Below are positions 8,657 to 16,994 of a DNA stretch of 64,000 nucleotides, piece by piece. Both the position numbers and the translations under genes were made by a program. The stretch spans positions 62,001 through 126,000 of the forward strand of contig NZ_JXJO01000023.1 of the NCBI RefSeq assembly GCF_000826655.1, given 5' to 3'. The DNA comes from Psychroserpens damuponensis (GTDB lineage: Bacteria > Bacteroidota > Bacteroidia > Flavobacteriales > Flavobacteriaceae). Under the pieces are notes generated by a model. The model searched no databases, was not told the DNA's origin, and saw only the letters and a program-made list of their open reading frames with translations. Numbering within the stretch: position 1 is the stretch's first letter; every line of letters begins with the position of its first letter.

Positions 8657-9346
8657 TTAAAACTCTTTTTTGCTAGCTAGAAATTCTGCAAACTCCCAAT
8701 CTAATGGTGTGTCTATGTCGACAGAAGAAACATCATCCATTTGGTGTTTTATGATTTTTTTAAAATCTCCAATAGATTTATCTTTTATTGACTTAGGTTT
8801 AATAATATAAATCGCACCATTTAACTCCCAAACCTTAGGCACATCTTGTCGCCTTAAAACCTTACTTTCTTTACTCTTTTTTAAAAATGCATCATCATCT
8901 TCTTCAAATAGAACGTAATATGGGTTAGCACTTGTTTCTTTTACAGAAACGACCATATCTAAACTGTCATTATATAATGATAAGGCTTCCTTTATATGCT
9001 TTTGATTTCTAAATGGCGATGTAGGTTGCAATAAAATAATAACATCAGGTTCATTACCATTAATCAAAGTATATTCTTTTAATGCATGAAGTATCACATC
9101 TCTTGAACTTGCCGTATCTGAAGCGAGGTGATCTGGTCTTAAAAACGGAACCTTTAGCCCTGTTTCTTCAGCTATATCTTTAATTTCTGTAGAATCTGTA
9201 CTTACATAGATGTATTGATTTTCAAAAAGACCCTGTGCAGCTTCTATGGTATAATGAATTAAAGGTTTCCCATTTAACAATTTAATATTCTTACCTGGCA
9301 CTCCTTTAGAGCCTCCTCTAGCTGGTATGACAATTAATGGTTTCAA
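8657..9346 (-). CDS. CMP-nonulosonate (probably CMP-legionaminate) synthetase
   Basis: A 229-residue cytidylyltransferase beginning MKPLIVIPARGGSKGVPGKN, the nucleotide-binding signature of NeuA/LegF/PseF enzymes. LLQPTSPFR near residue 105 and a C-terminal DIDTPLDWEFAE block complete the family pattern. It activates a nine-carbon acidic sugar with CTP to give the CMP-sugar donor. The neighbours point to legionaminic acid rather than pseudaminic acid, because a hydrolysing 2-epimerase and a legC-type aminotransferase are present and no PseG or PseH is seen. It is 2 bp downstream of the CBS-nucleotidyltransferase gene. Substrate preference among Neu5Ac, Leg5Ac7Ac and relatives is inferred. Confidence 0.85.
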   Translation of the reverse strand: MKPLIVIPARGGSKGVPGKNIKLLNGKPLIHYTIEAAQGLFENQYIYVSTDSTEIKDIAEETGLKVPFLRPDHLASDTASSRDVILHALKEYTLINGNEPDVIILLQPTSPFRNQKHIKEALSLYNDSLDMVVSVKETSANPYYVLFEEDDDAFLKKSKESKVLRRQDVPKVWELNGAIYIIKPKSIKDKSIGDFKKIIKHQMDDVSSVDIDTPLDWEFAEFLASKKEF

Positions 9347-9348
9347 AA

Positions 9349-10395
9349 TTAAAATTTTATAGTATTAATATCTCTCTGTGCCTTTTCAAAATCTTCATGT
9401 TTACCAACATCGAGCCAATAACCCACTAATGGGTAAGATACAACCTTTTTATTTTCGGCAATTAATTTCTCCATTAAATCGGTAGCATTAAAATGTGTGC
9501 CTTTAGGAATATATTCTAATACTGAACGTTTCATAAGGTAAATCCCACCATTAGAATAATACGTGTAGGTTGGTTTCTCTTTAAAATCTATCACTTGACC
9601 TTTAGACGTTTCTAAAACCGCATAAGGAATACTAACATTGTAAGGAATGGTCACCACGGCAAAGTCTGCATCTTTACTTAAAAAATCTAAATAAAAATTT
9701 TCGTAGTCTAGATTAGTCAACACATCAGAATTTGATACCAAAACATGTTCATGTTCTAAATTCTCAATTTTTGAAACAGAGCCAATAGTGCCTAAGGGCT
9801 CATCTTCCCAAACATAGTGAATGGATCTATTTTTATCTTTGCCATCACCAAAATAATCTACAATTTGGTCTCCTAAATATTTTACCGAAAACCAAAAATC
9901 ATCAATTCCATAAAGCGCTAAACGATCAACATTGTGTTCCATTATAGATTTGTCTCCAACTTTAAGCAATGGTTTTGGAACTGTTTCAGTTAATGGTCGT
10001 AATCGTGTTCCTTTTCCTCCAGCCATAATAATGGCATCAATTGGCAAATACGAACGCATATGCCTAAAATTCACAACATTAACAACTGTATCATTAACAT
10101 CAATTACTGGTATGATTCTGAAATTTTCTTTTCTGTATTCTATGATTTGATGAATATCTCTTGAGCCTTTTCTTATATATCTAGGACTTGATTGAATAAT
10201 CTCACCTACAGGTTGATCAATAGTCACTCCTTTTAATAAACCTCGTCGCACATCACCATCTGTTAATGACCCTTTAAGTTTATCATCTTTGTCAACCACG
10301 AATACAATGGCATCACTTGCTAAATCATTTAAACGTTGTAATGATTCTCTAATGGATGTTCCGGTAGTTATTAAATGATTTCTAAAATTAATCAT
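9349..10395 (-). CDS. CBS-domain sugar-1-phosphate nucleotidyltransferase (PtmE-like)
   Basis: The N-terminal 110 residues form a pair of CBS domains (VFVVDKDDKLKGSLTDGDVRRGLL and a second copy with RIIPVIDVNDTVVNVV). The rest is a nucleotidyltransferase with IIMAGGKGTRLRPLTETVPKP near residue 122. This architecture matches Campylobacter PtmE, which makes GDP-glucosamine for the GDP-linked legionaminic acid route. I place the start at the ATG at 10395 (MINFRNHLITTG): it overlaps the neuC stop by 8 bp (ATGATTAA), whereas a start at 10461 would add 22 unconserved-looking residues inside neuC. The CBS pair may sense an adenine nucleotide. Substrate (GlcN-1-P or another hexose phosphate) is not settled by sequence. 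Confidence 0.82.
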   Translation of the reverse strand: MINFRNHLITTGTSIRESLQRLNDLASDAIVFVVDKDDKLKGSLTDGDVRRGLLKGVTIDQPVGEIIQSSPRYIRKGSRDIHQIIEYRKENFRIIPVIDVNDTVVNVVNFRHMRSYLPIDAIIMAGGKGTRLRPLTETVPKPLLKVGDKSIMEHNVDRLALYGIDDFWFSVKYLGDQIVDYFGDGKDKNRSIHYVWEDEPLGTIGSVSKIENLEHEHVLVSNSDVLTNLDYENFYLDFLSKDADFAVVTIPYNVSIPYAVLETSKGQVIDFKEKPTYTYYSNGGIYLMKRSVLEYIPKGTHFNATDLMEKLIAENKKVVSYPLVGYWLDVGKHEDFEKAQRDINTIKF

Positions 10396-11491
10396 ACTGT
10401 TGTATTGTTTTAATAATCGAATTTGCTGTGTTAGATTTATAATATACATTATTACCTTCAAAATCAGGTAACTTTAAGGCTTCAGTTGTTTTTTCAATTA
10501 TGCTTTTTGAATCAAAAGCTACATCAAATACATTATCTCCATGCGCTCTACCTTGTTGTCTAGAGCCAACATTTATAACATACTTCCCAAAAGAGGCGGC
10601 TTCAATAATACCGCTAGAGGTATTACCAATCATTATTTTAGCATAATGCATGGCAGAAAAATAATTGACTTTCCCAAAATTTTCTATCAACACAATCCTT
10701 TCAGGTATTTGAGCTTTCAATTCATATAATTGCGTTCTATAAACGCTTCCAAGTGTATCTGCATTTGGCATTGTAATGACGATATTAAGTGTATCACTAA
10801 TTGCCGCTAAAGCTTCTCTCATATGCTTTGCATAAGACAAGTTCGCATCGACTGCAACGGTTTCCGGATGAAATGTAACCAAGGCAAAGTCTTCATTTTT
10901 AATCGCAAATGCTTCTAAAAAAGGTGATTTTTCTAAGGGCTGAAAACTCGACATATTATCTAAACTCAATGCTCCTACATTAAATATATTTTCAGAGGAT
11001 CCTGTAAGGGCTTCTACTTTTGTTTTATACTCTAAAGTTGATACAAAATGGTATTGCGACGCAAGTGTAATTTGATGACGGTAAATATTATCAATTGCAC
11101 CTAAGGTGGTTTCGCCTCCATGAATATGCGCTAACTTAACGCCAAATGGAATGCTCGCTTGTACAGCTGCACTCATTTCAAAACGATCACCTAAACAAAA
11201 AACCAAATCAAAGCTGTTAGTTTGCCAAAATTCTGAAAACTTAAGCACTGTATTTCCATAGGATATAGCGATTCCTTTTTGAGAATCATCAGCTTCTAAT
11301 GACGCTATCTCATGAATTACATCGTAACCTTCGGCTGCTATATTGGTTAATGTGTAACCGTGAGTTTTTGAAAGATGTGTCCCAAACGCAATAATTTCTA
11401 GTTGAAAATAATCATCAATTTTCAATTTCCGAAGTAATGGTAAATAAATTCCATAATCTGCTCTAGAACTTGTTAAAACTCCTATTTTCAT
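10388..11491 (-). CDS. neuC: Hydrolysing NDP-N-acetylhexosamine 2-epimerase (NeuC/LegG)
   Basis: A 367-residue protein beginning MKIGVLTSSRADYGIYLPLL, the signature of hydrolysing 2-epimerases (NeuC, LegG). These release NDP while inverting C2. KLAHIHGGETTLGAIDN near residue 123 and IGNTSSGIIEAASFGKYVINVGSRQQGR near residue 285 are the other family blocks. Downstream of a 4,6-dehydratase and aminotransferase it most likely acts on a 2,4-diamino sugar nucleotide, giving 2,4-diacetamido-2,4,6-trideoxymannose for the NeuB-type synthase. It overlaps neuB by 4 bp. A plain sialic-acid role is possible but less likely given legB and legC. Confidence 0.88.
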   Translation of the reverse strand: MKIGVLTSSRADYGIYLPLLRKLKIDDYFQLEIIAFGTHLSKTHGYTLTNIAAEGYDVIHEIASLEADDSQKGIAISYGNTVLKFSEFWQTNSFDLVFCLGDRFEMSAAVQASIPFGVKLAHIHGGETTLGAIDNIYRHQITLASQYHFVSTLEYKTKVEALTGSSENIFNVGALSLDNMSSFQPLEKSPFLEAFAIKNEDFALVTFHPETVAVDANLSYAKHMREALAAISDTLNIVITMPNADTLGSVYRTQLYELKAQIPERIVLIENFGKVNYFSAMHYAKIMIGNTSSGIIEAASFGKYVINVGSRQQGRAHGDNVFDVAFDSKSIIEKTTEALKLPDFEGNNVYYKSNTANSIIKTIQQYD

Positions 11492-12510
11492 GATAGATCA
11501 GTCCAATTTAATTTATCATAGGCTTTTTTGTCTGCTAACAATGTTTTACCAATAACAGTCGTCCATTCCATTGCAGAAATCCCGTCTCCAGGTCGTAAAG
11601 CAATAATATCGGACTCTTTAAGTGTCGTTCCTTTTAAAATATCGTGTCTTAGATGGATACTTTTTCTAGCGATATGAATATTTTTAGTTTCGCTCGCACT
11701 TGGCTCTTTAATTCCGTTACCACTTATGGCTAATTCAATATTTCTAATGGCACTAACCATGTCAACCAGCTCATTGGGCTCTAAAGACGCTTTGTGATCT
11801 GGACCTTTTAAGCTTCTATCTAAGGTAAAATGTTTTTCTATAACTGTTGCACCAAGAGCCACTGCTGCTGTAGGCACTTCAATGCCTAATGTATGATCAG
11901 AATACCCAACTTTTACTCCTAAGCGCTCGCCTATAGTGAGCATAGCTTTAAGATTAACATCTTGCATTGGCGTGGGATATTCGGTATTACAATGTAAAAC
12001 TGTAAGGTGCTCTTTTTTTGTTCCGAAGGAAACCAAAACGTTTATAGCGGCTTCAATTTCTTCTAAGTTCGCCATACCTGTTGATAATACAATTGGCTTT
12101 TGAGTTTGGGCAATAGCTTTTAAATATGGATAATTGGTAAGCTCACCACTTGGTACTTTAAACATATCAAAATGTAAAGATTCTAAGTATTGAATCCCTT
12201 CTACATCAAAAGCTGTTGAAAAAAACTGAATACCTTTTGAGTTACAATACGTAACTAACTCTTTATGATCTGCGTCACTTAATTCTAAATTTTTAAGCAT
12301 TTGATACTGCGAGTCATCACCATCACCAATGTTTTTAGATTGGTAAGCGGCTTTCTTTGCACTGGGACTTACAATCGTATCAGCCTTAAAGGTTTGAAAT
12401 TTCACATAATCAACCTTAGCCTCAACAGCAGCATCAATAAGTTGTTTAGCAACATTGATATCTCCATTGTGATTTACTCCTGCTTCTGCAATAATTATAA
12501 CTCTACTCAT
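11488..12510 (-). CDS. neuB: Nonulosonic acid synthase (NeuB/LegI)
   Basis: A 340-residue enzyme with the NeuB TIM-barrel start (IIAEAGVNHNGDINVAKQLI) and a C-terminal antifreeze-like SAF domain from about residue 280 (RKSIHLRHDILKGTTLKESD). It condenses phosphoenolpyruvate with a six-carbon aminosugar to give a nine-carbon acid. The order legB-legC-neuD-neuB-neuC around it suggests legionaminate as product (LegI activity). Start and stop overlap both neighbours (8 bp with the acetyltransferase, 4 bp with neuC), so the block is translated as one operon. No damaged motif is seen. Confidence 0.92.
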   Translation of the reverse strand: MSRVIIIAEAGVNHNGDINVAKQLIDAAVEAKVDYVKFQTFKADTIVSPSAKKAAYQSKNIGDGDDSQYQMLKNLELSDADHKELVTYCNSKGIQFFSTAFDVEGIQYLESLHFDMFKVPSGELTNYPYLKAIAQTQKPIVLSTGMANLEEIEAAINVLVSFGTKKEHLTVLHCNTEYPTPMQDVNLKAMLTIGERLGVKVGYSDHTLGIEVPTAAVALGATVIEKHFTLDRSLKGPDHKASLEPNELVDMVSAIRNIELAISGNGIKEPSASETKNIHIARKSIHLRHDILKGTTLKESDIIALRPGDGISAMEWTTVIGKTLLADKKAYDKLNWTDLS

Positions 12511-13135
12511 ATGAAATAGTTCTTCCTGGATTACCTACAATTTTTGAATGGTCTGGAACATCACTTAACACCACAGCTCCTGCTCCAATAATAACATCAC
12601 GACCTATGGTTATATTTTCTTTAATTACCGCATTAGCACCAATAAATGATTGTTCTCCAACAGTTACATTGCCAAGTAAAACTGCACCTGGAGCAACATG
12701 AACACCGTTTGATATCACACATTCATGCTCTACAATACAACCTGTATTTAAAATACAATAATCACCAATTTTTGCCATAATGTTTACGGTAGCATTTTTA
12801 GCAATAAAATTACCTTGACCAATAATAATTTCTTCGGAAATTTGAGACGATGGCGCAATGACATTTAAAAGTTGTTTGTTCTCACTTAAAATTAATTGAG
12901 CTACCTTTTTCCGAATAGTATTGCTGCCAATGCCTAAAACATAATCATAAGGTTTATCCCAATTAGAAAACGTAGCATCACTCTCAAATCCTAAATACTC
13001 TAGACCAAAAGGGTTAACCTCCATTTTTTGTTGTTCAGTATAGAACTGTAAATTCATTTGACTTGCTTTTGCACTATCTGCAACAACCAAACCATGACCA
13101 GAATAGCCTACTAAAACAATTTTATTATCTAACAC
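12503..13135 (-). CDS. NeuD/PglD-family sugar N-acetyltransferase (LegH-like)
   Basis: A 210-residue protein with the PglD/NeuD plan. An N-terminal Rossmann-like lobe opens IVLVGYSGHGLVVADSAK, and a left-handed beta-helix of hexapeptide repeats follows from about residue 95 (IAKNATVNIMAKIG, VIIGAGAVVLSDV). VEHECVISNGVHVAPG contains the catalytic-type histidine. It most likely uses acetyl-CoA to acetylate the 4-amino group of the sugar nucleotide made by the aminotransferase upstream. It overlaps legC by 11 bp and neuB by 8 bp. Confidence 0.85.
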   Translation of the reverse strand: MLDNKIVLVGYSGHGLVVADSAKASQMNLQFYTEQQKMEVNPFGLEYLGFESDATFSNWDKPYDYVLGIGSNTIRKKVAQLILSENKQLLNVIAPSSQISEEIIIGQGNFIAKNATVNIMAKIGDYCILNTGCIVEHECVISNGVHVAPGAVLLGNVTVGEQSFIGANAVIKENITIGRDVIIGAGAVVLSDVPDHSKIVGNPGRTISYE

Positions 13136-14267
13136 TACTTGGTATATTTACAATGCGTTCTTCGAGAAATATAGCATTTTTTTGATTATCCTTTTGGAAT
13201 TTCTCATACATAGGCAATCTAAACATCAATTGCCATATTGGTCTTGTCATGACACTTTCACTATTAGTATATTTCAAAAAAGCGTCTCTGTCTTGTTTAT
13301 TTTCAAGTTCAACACACATTAACCAATAGTTAGCTTTTGTATTTGGCAATTCTGTTCTAAAATTTAGGCTTTGAGTTTTAAAAAAATCAGCATATATCTC
13401 AGCTATATTTCTTTTTTCAGCTAAAAAGGTATCTAACTGTTCTAATTGGGCACAAGCTAATGCTGCATTTAAATTGGGCATTCTATAATTATACCCTAAC
13501 TCATCATGAAAATACTCATAAGGATGTGGCTGTTTAGCCGTTGTCGTTAAGTACTTTCCTTTTTCGGCAAGCGACACAGAATTACTCACAATTGCACCTC
13601 CACCTCCAGAGGTTACAATTTTATTACCATTAAATGAAAACACACCTAACTCTCCAAAACTCCCAGTGGGTTTGCCTTTATATTCGCTACCAAGTGATTC
13701 GGCCGCATCTTCAACTATTGGAATATTCCATGCCTTACAAACTGATATGAGTTCATCTAAATGCACAGGAAACCCAAAAGTATGCATTGGCAAACACGCA
13801 CTAATTTTTCTTCCAGTTTTTTTATTATAGCAACCATCATCTCTTAATTCGCCATAGTCTTCTAAAAATGCAGAAACTGCTTTTGGCGATAATCCCATGG
13901 TGTCTAGATCTACATCTAGAAATACAGGATGTGCATGATTATATATAATTGCATTTGCGGTTGCAACAAAAGTTAATGCTTGTGTTAGAACTTCATCACC
14001 AGCTTTTACACCTACTAAGCGCAAAGCTACTTGTATACCTGCTGTACCATTAACAACTGCTACTGCTTTTTGAGTTCCAGTAATTTGCACCATTTGATCT
14101 TCAAATTGATCTACAAATTTCCCAACACTAGACACAAAGGTGGTATCAATACAACGTTCTAAATAGTTTTTTTCTTTTCCTCGAAATTTAGGCACATGTA
14201 ATGGTATAAATTCACGTGTGTCATATAAATTTTTAATGTATTCTGTGACAGGTTTAAAATTCTCCAT
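13125..14267 (-). CDS. legC: LegC-type PLP aminotransferase
   Basis: A 380-residue DegT/DnrJ/EryC1-family aminotransferase. VEDAAESLGSEYKGKPTGSFG near residue 190 and FSFNGNKIVTSGGGG near residue 212 give the PLP-binding block, with the lysine of NGNK as the probable Schiff-base residue. The enzyme should add a 4-amino group to the 4-keto-6-deoxy sugar made by LegB, using glutamate. The N-terminus (KNLYDTREFIPLHVPKFRGKEKNYL) resembles LegC proteins more than PglE or ArnB. It overlaps legB by one base and the acetyltransferase by 11 bp. Confidence 0.88.
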   Translation of the reverse strand: MENFKPVTEYIKNLYDTREFIPLHVPKFRGKEKNYLERCIDTTFVSSVGKFVDQFEDQMVQITGTQKAVAVVNGTAGIQVALRLVGVKAGDEVLTQALTFVATANAIIYNHAHPVFLDVDLDTMGLSPKAVSAFLEDYGELRDDGCYNKKTGRKISACLPMHTFGFPVHLDELISVCKAWNIPIVEDAAESLGSEYKGKPTGSFGELGVFSFNGNKIVTSGGGGAIVSNSVSLAEKGKYLTTTAKQPHPYEYFHDELGYNYRMPNLNAALACAQLEQLDTFLAEKRNIAEIYADFFKTQSLNFRTELPNTKANYWLMCVELENKQDRDAFLKYTNSESVMTRPIWQLMFRLPMYEKFQKDNQKNAIFLEERIVNIPSSVR

Positions 14268-15457
14268 TACATTTTAGAGTCTAAATATTTACCAGTTTCT
14301 TTATGACCGAAATCGGGAATCATATGATGAAACAGGTCTACCAAAACATTTTTGTTCCATGATTTCTGAAATTTTAATTGTTCAATAGTATCTGAAAAAT
14401 GATTTAATTTATCATTATCATAAGTTGCCTCGTTCTTGATGATACCTATTCCGCTAAAACGTTCCATGTCTAAAATTTCAGAATCTGTAAAAAACTCTTC
14501 AAAATCCTTTTCACCAGTTGTATCACTTTTAGTAAATAGACAAGGCCATTTTTTATTAGCTATATGTTTTTCAATATCTGTTCGTGCCTCTTCTTCAGTC
14601 TCACACACATGCGGTTCGTAACCTAGATTTTTTAAATATTTAACGGCAATATCAGCAAAAGAAATTAGGTGTAATGACTCTTCCAATTTCGGAAAAAATA
14701 TATCTCTATTATCACCTAAAATACAAGATGACAAACACAGTTCTCCAGCCTCTTGAGGGACTACAAAATAACGTTTGATATCATTAGGCGCAACAATTGG
14801 TTGTTTCTTTTGAATGCGCTGATTAAACCCGTGAAGTAATGAACCATCAGAAAATGCTACATTAGCAAATCGTGCCGTAGAAATGTCAATTTGCTTGCTT
14901 CTTCGCATTAGAAACATTTCCATAATGCGTTTTGAAGCTCCCATCATATTTACGGGATTTGCAGCTTTATCTGTAGACACACAAAAATACTTCTTAGCAT
15001 TTTTATTTATTGATTGCTGTATCGTTTTATCTGTATTAAAGATATTGACGTTAATCATTCGCATTAAAGTGAACGGATCTTTTTCGCTCCTCACATGTTT
15101 AAGCGCAGATAAATTTAAAATATAATCATAGTGACCATCTGCCTCGATAAAAGCATCATATTCTACCGAGCCTATATCTAATGCAAAGGTTTTGAAATCA
15201 CCTTTAATATAACCAAATGAACTTCGTATATCTCTTACCAATTCAACAAGATTATTCTCACTAATATCTACAACGTGTAGCTTTAAAGGATCTCTTTTAA
15301 AAACCTCTTTAACAACTGCTTGGCCAATAGAACCTGCACCACCTAAAACTAAGAATTTTGATGTTGATACTTTTGTATACAACGCGTCTTGATTAGACTG
15401 AATATCTCTAGTAAACAGCATCTTATTTCTACCAATAAGTTCTAATGGTACACTCAT
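14267..15457 (-). CDS. legB: NDP-sugar 4,6-dehydratase (LegB)
   Basis: A 396-residue soluble SDR enzyme of the polysaccharide-biosynthesis (CapD/FlaA1-like) family. The NAD(P)-binding glycine motif GGAGSIG is at residues 39-45. The active-site region reads STDKAANPVNMMGASK near residue 178: the TDK triad is intact and Met replaces the usual Tyr of YxxxK, as in PglF-type dehydratases. It should convert UDP- or GDP-GlcNAc to the 4-keto-6-deoxy sugar, the first committed step of the legionaminic pathway. It is the first gene of the overlapping leg block; a 129-bp gap separates it from wecB upstream, in which I found no good promoter. Confidence 0.88.
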   Translation of the reverse strand: MSVPLELIGRNKMLFTRDIQSNQDALYTKVSTSKFLVLGGAGSIGQAVVKEVFKRDPLKLHVVDISENNLVELVRDIRSSFGYIKGDFKTFALDIGSVEYDAFIEADGHYDYILNLSALKHVRSEKDPFTLMRMINVNIFNTDKTIQQSINKNAKKYFCVSTDKAANPVNMMGASKRIMEMFLMRRSKQIDISTARFANVAFSDGSLLHGFNQRIQKKQPIVAPNDIKRYFVVPQEAGELCLSSCILGDNRDIFFPKLEESLHLISFADIAVKYLKNLGYEPHVCETEEEARTDIEKHIANKKWPCLFTKSDTTGEKDFEEFFTDSEILDMERFSGIGIIKNEATYDNDKLNHFSDTIEQLKFQKSWNKNVLVDLFHHMIPDFGHKETGKYLDSKM

Positions 15458-15586
15458 AGATTATTACAATTTTTCATGAAACTTTTGCTCCTAATTATCT
15501 AATTGCAATAATACGATAATTTGACAAGGCTTAAAAGTTTAAATCTACACTTTCAAGACGTCACACTAGGATACAAGTAACTAAAA

Positions 15587-16690
15587 TTAGTTTAAAACCG
15601 CATTTGAAATCACTTCTAAAACACGTTCAGTTGCTTTTCCATCCCATAGTTGAGGGATTTCTCCTTGTTTATAATCTCCAGAAATCACTTTTTCAACGAC
15701 TTCTAGTATGTTTTTTTGATCAAAGTGGAGTAAAGTATTTGATCCAATATTAATGGTGCTGGGTCTTTCAGTATTTGGTCTTAACGTCAAACACGGAATT
15801 TGTTTATAAGTCGTTTCCTCTTGAATCCCTCCACTATCTGTTAAAACCATGGCGCTATTATGAACGAGATTTTGAAAACACAAATAATCCATGGGCTCTG
15901 CGATAATTAAATTATCAATGTTTTCAAACTCTACCTCTAAACCATTAGATTTAATATTCTTAAGCGTCCTTGGATGCATCGGGAAAATAATTTTTCTAGA
16001 AGATGGCAAACTCTTAATAAGTGACAACAATGCTTCTAAACCAGTTTTATTATCTACAGTTGCTGGCCTATGTATGGTCATTAAGATATAATGCCCTTTC
16101 TCTAAATTATAGGTTGATAGCAGCTTTTGATTAATAATATCTTTTTCAAAGGCAAACAATGTATCTATCATAGTATTACCAACAAAATAGATCTGATCTC
16201 TTGATTTACCTTCTTTTAATAAATTATCGAGCCCACTCTGTTCGGTAACAAAATAAAAATCGGTTATTTCATCGACAAGTATTCTATTAATTTCCTCTGG
16301 CATAGAACGATCAAAACTTCTTAGACCACTTTCAAGGTGCCCTAATTTAACTCCCATTTTATAGGTAGTTAAAGCAGCCGCTAATGTAGAATTCACATCT
16401 CCTGGCACAATAACCATATCTGGCTCAAAGGATAACATCACTTTTTCCAAAGTCATCATAATTTCACCAACTTGAGAATTTGCCGATGCTGGCTTAATAT
16501 TTAGAAAATAATCTGGCCAAATATCTAACTGTTTAAAAAAAACATCAGCCATTGAAGTATCAAAATGCTGACCAGTATGTACAATTTTAATATCAAATTG
16601 ATTAGAAAATCGTTGTTCGGCGACTTTTTTAAATTGAGTCACTTTAATATAATTTGGTCTTGTACCAACAACAAGTAAGACTTTTTTCAT
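15587..16690 (-). CDS. wecB: UDP-N-acetylglucosamine 2-epimerase, non-hydrolysing
   Basis: A 367-residue enzyme beginning MKKVLLVVGTRPNYIK, the WecB/MnaA signature. VPGDVNSTLAAALTTYKMGVKLGHLESGLRSFD and LTDSGGIQEETTYKQIPCLTLR-type blocks follow (quoted here only as landmarks around residues 95 and 283). It interconverts UDP-GlcNAc and UDP-ManNAc in the cytoplasm and supplies glycan precursors. I prefer the ATG at 16690 over an in-frame start at 16735: the extra 15 residues are not family-like, and a -7 element at 16748-16755 would leave almost no leader for the longer form. It is the first gene of the minus-strand glycan locus. Confidence 0.9.
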   Translation of the reverse strand: MKKVLLVVGTRPNYIKVTQFKKVAEQRFSNQFDIKIVHTGQHFDTSMADVFFKQLDIWPDYFLNIKPASANSQVGEIMMTLEKVMLSFEPDMVIVPGDVNSTLAAALTTYKMGVKLGHLESGLRSFDRSMPEEINRILVDEITDFYFVTEQSGLDNLLKEGKSRDQIYFVGNTMIDTLFAFEKDIINQKLLSTYNLEKGHYILMTIHRPATVDNKTGLEALLSLIKSLPSSRKIIFPMHPRTLKNIKSNGLEVEFENIDNLIIAEPMDYLCFQNLVHNSAMVLTDSGGIQEETTYKQIPCLTLRPNTERPSTINIGSNTLLHFDQKNILEVVEKVISGDYKQGEIPQLWDGKATERVLEVISNAVLN

Positions 16691-16747
16691 TATTAAAATT
16701 TTATAATCATATTGTAGACACCATATCAAATTCAAGGATCCACGTTA

Positions 16748-16755
16748 CAAATATA
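16748..16755 (-). promoter_or_regulatory. -7 promoter element upstream of wecB
   Basis: The minus strand reads TATATTTG, an exact TAnnTTTG match, about 58 bases before the ATG at 16690. A -33 TTG at the right distance was not found, so this is a half-supported promoter. Confidence 0.4.
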
Positions 16756-16862
16756 TTCTAATTTTCATGAGGCTATCTATAGCTTACTAATAAATTAAAA
16801 TTGATTAGTTATAATAAAAAAAACGTGATTAAACTACATTTTAACTAAAATATGTAATTAAA

Positions 16863-16894
16863 TTGTTTTTGAATTTTTCTTTTTACTACTTTTG
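16863..16894 (+). promoter_or_regulatory. Bacteroidota-type promoter of the first T9SS cargo gene
   Basis: TTG at 16863-16865, a 21-bp spacer and TACTTTTG at 16887-16894 match the Bacteroidota primary-sigma consensus. The leader to the ATG at 16995 would be about 95 bases and is AT-rich. Confidence 0.55.
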
Positions 16895-16994
16895 CGCTCC
16901 CCTCTATCTACACAAAATCTTATTACCAAATTCATTAACTAATATTATTAAATCTTTAATAAATAAGATTGTAGAATTAAAATTTATTTAAATC

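Larger units (their letters stand above)
16691..16994. other. Divergent intergenic region, wecB / T9SS cargo gene
   Basis: This 304-bp gap separates the minus-strand glycan locus from the plus-strand accessory region. It holds a -7 element facing each way (16748-16755 minus, 16863-16894 plus) and otherwise very AT-rich sequence. I see no small gene, RNA or repeat in it. Confidence 0.6.

Noticed and set aside
10396-10461. 22-residue N-terminal extension of the CBS nucleotidyltransferase
   Set aside because: It lies inside neuC; the ATG at 10395 with an 8-bp overlap fits the spacing of the rest of the operon.
16691-16735. 15-residue N-terminal extension of wecB
   Set aside because: The extension is not family-like and a -7 element at 16748 would leave practically no leader; the ATG at 16690 gives the standard MKKVLLVVGTRPN start.
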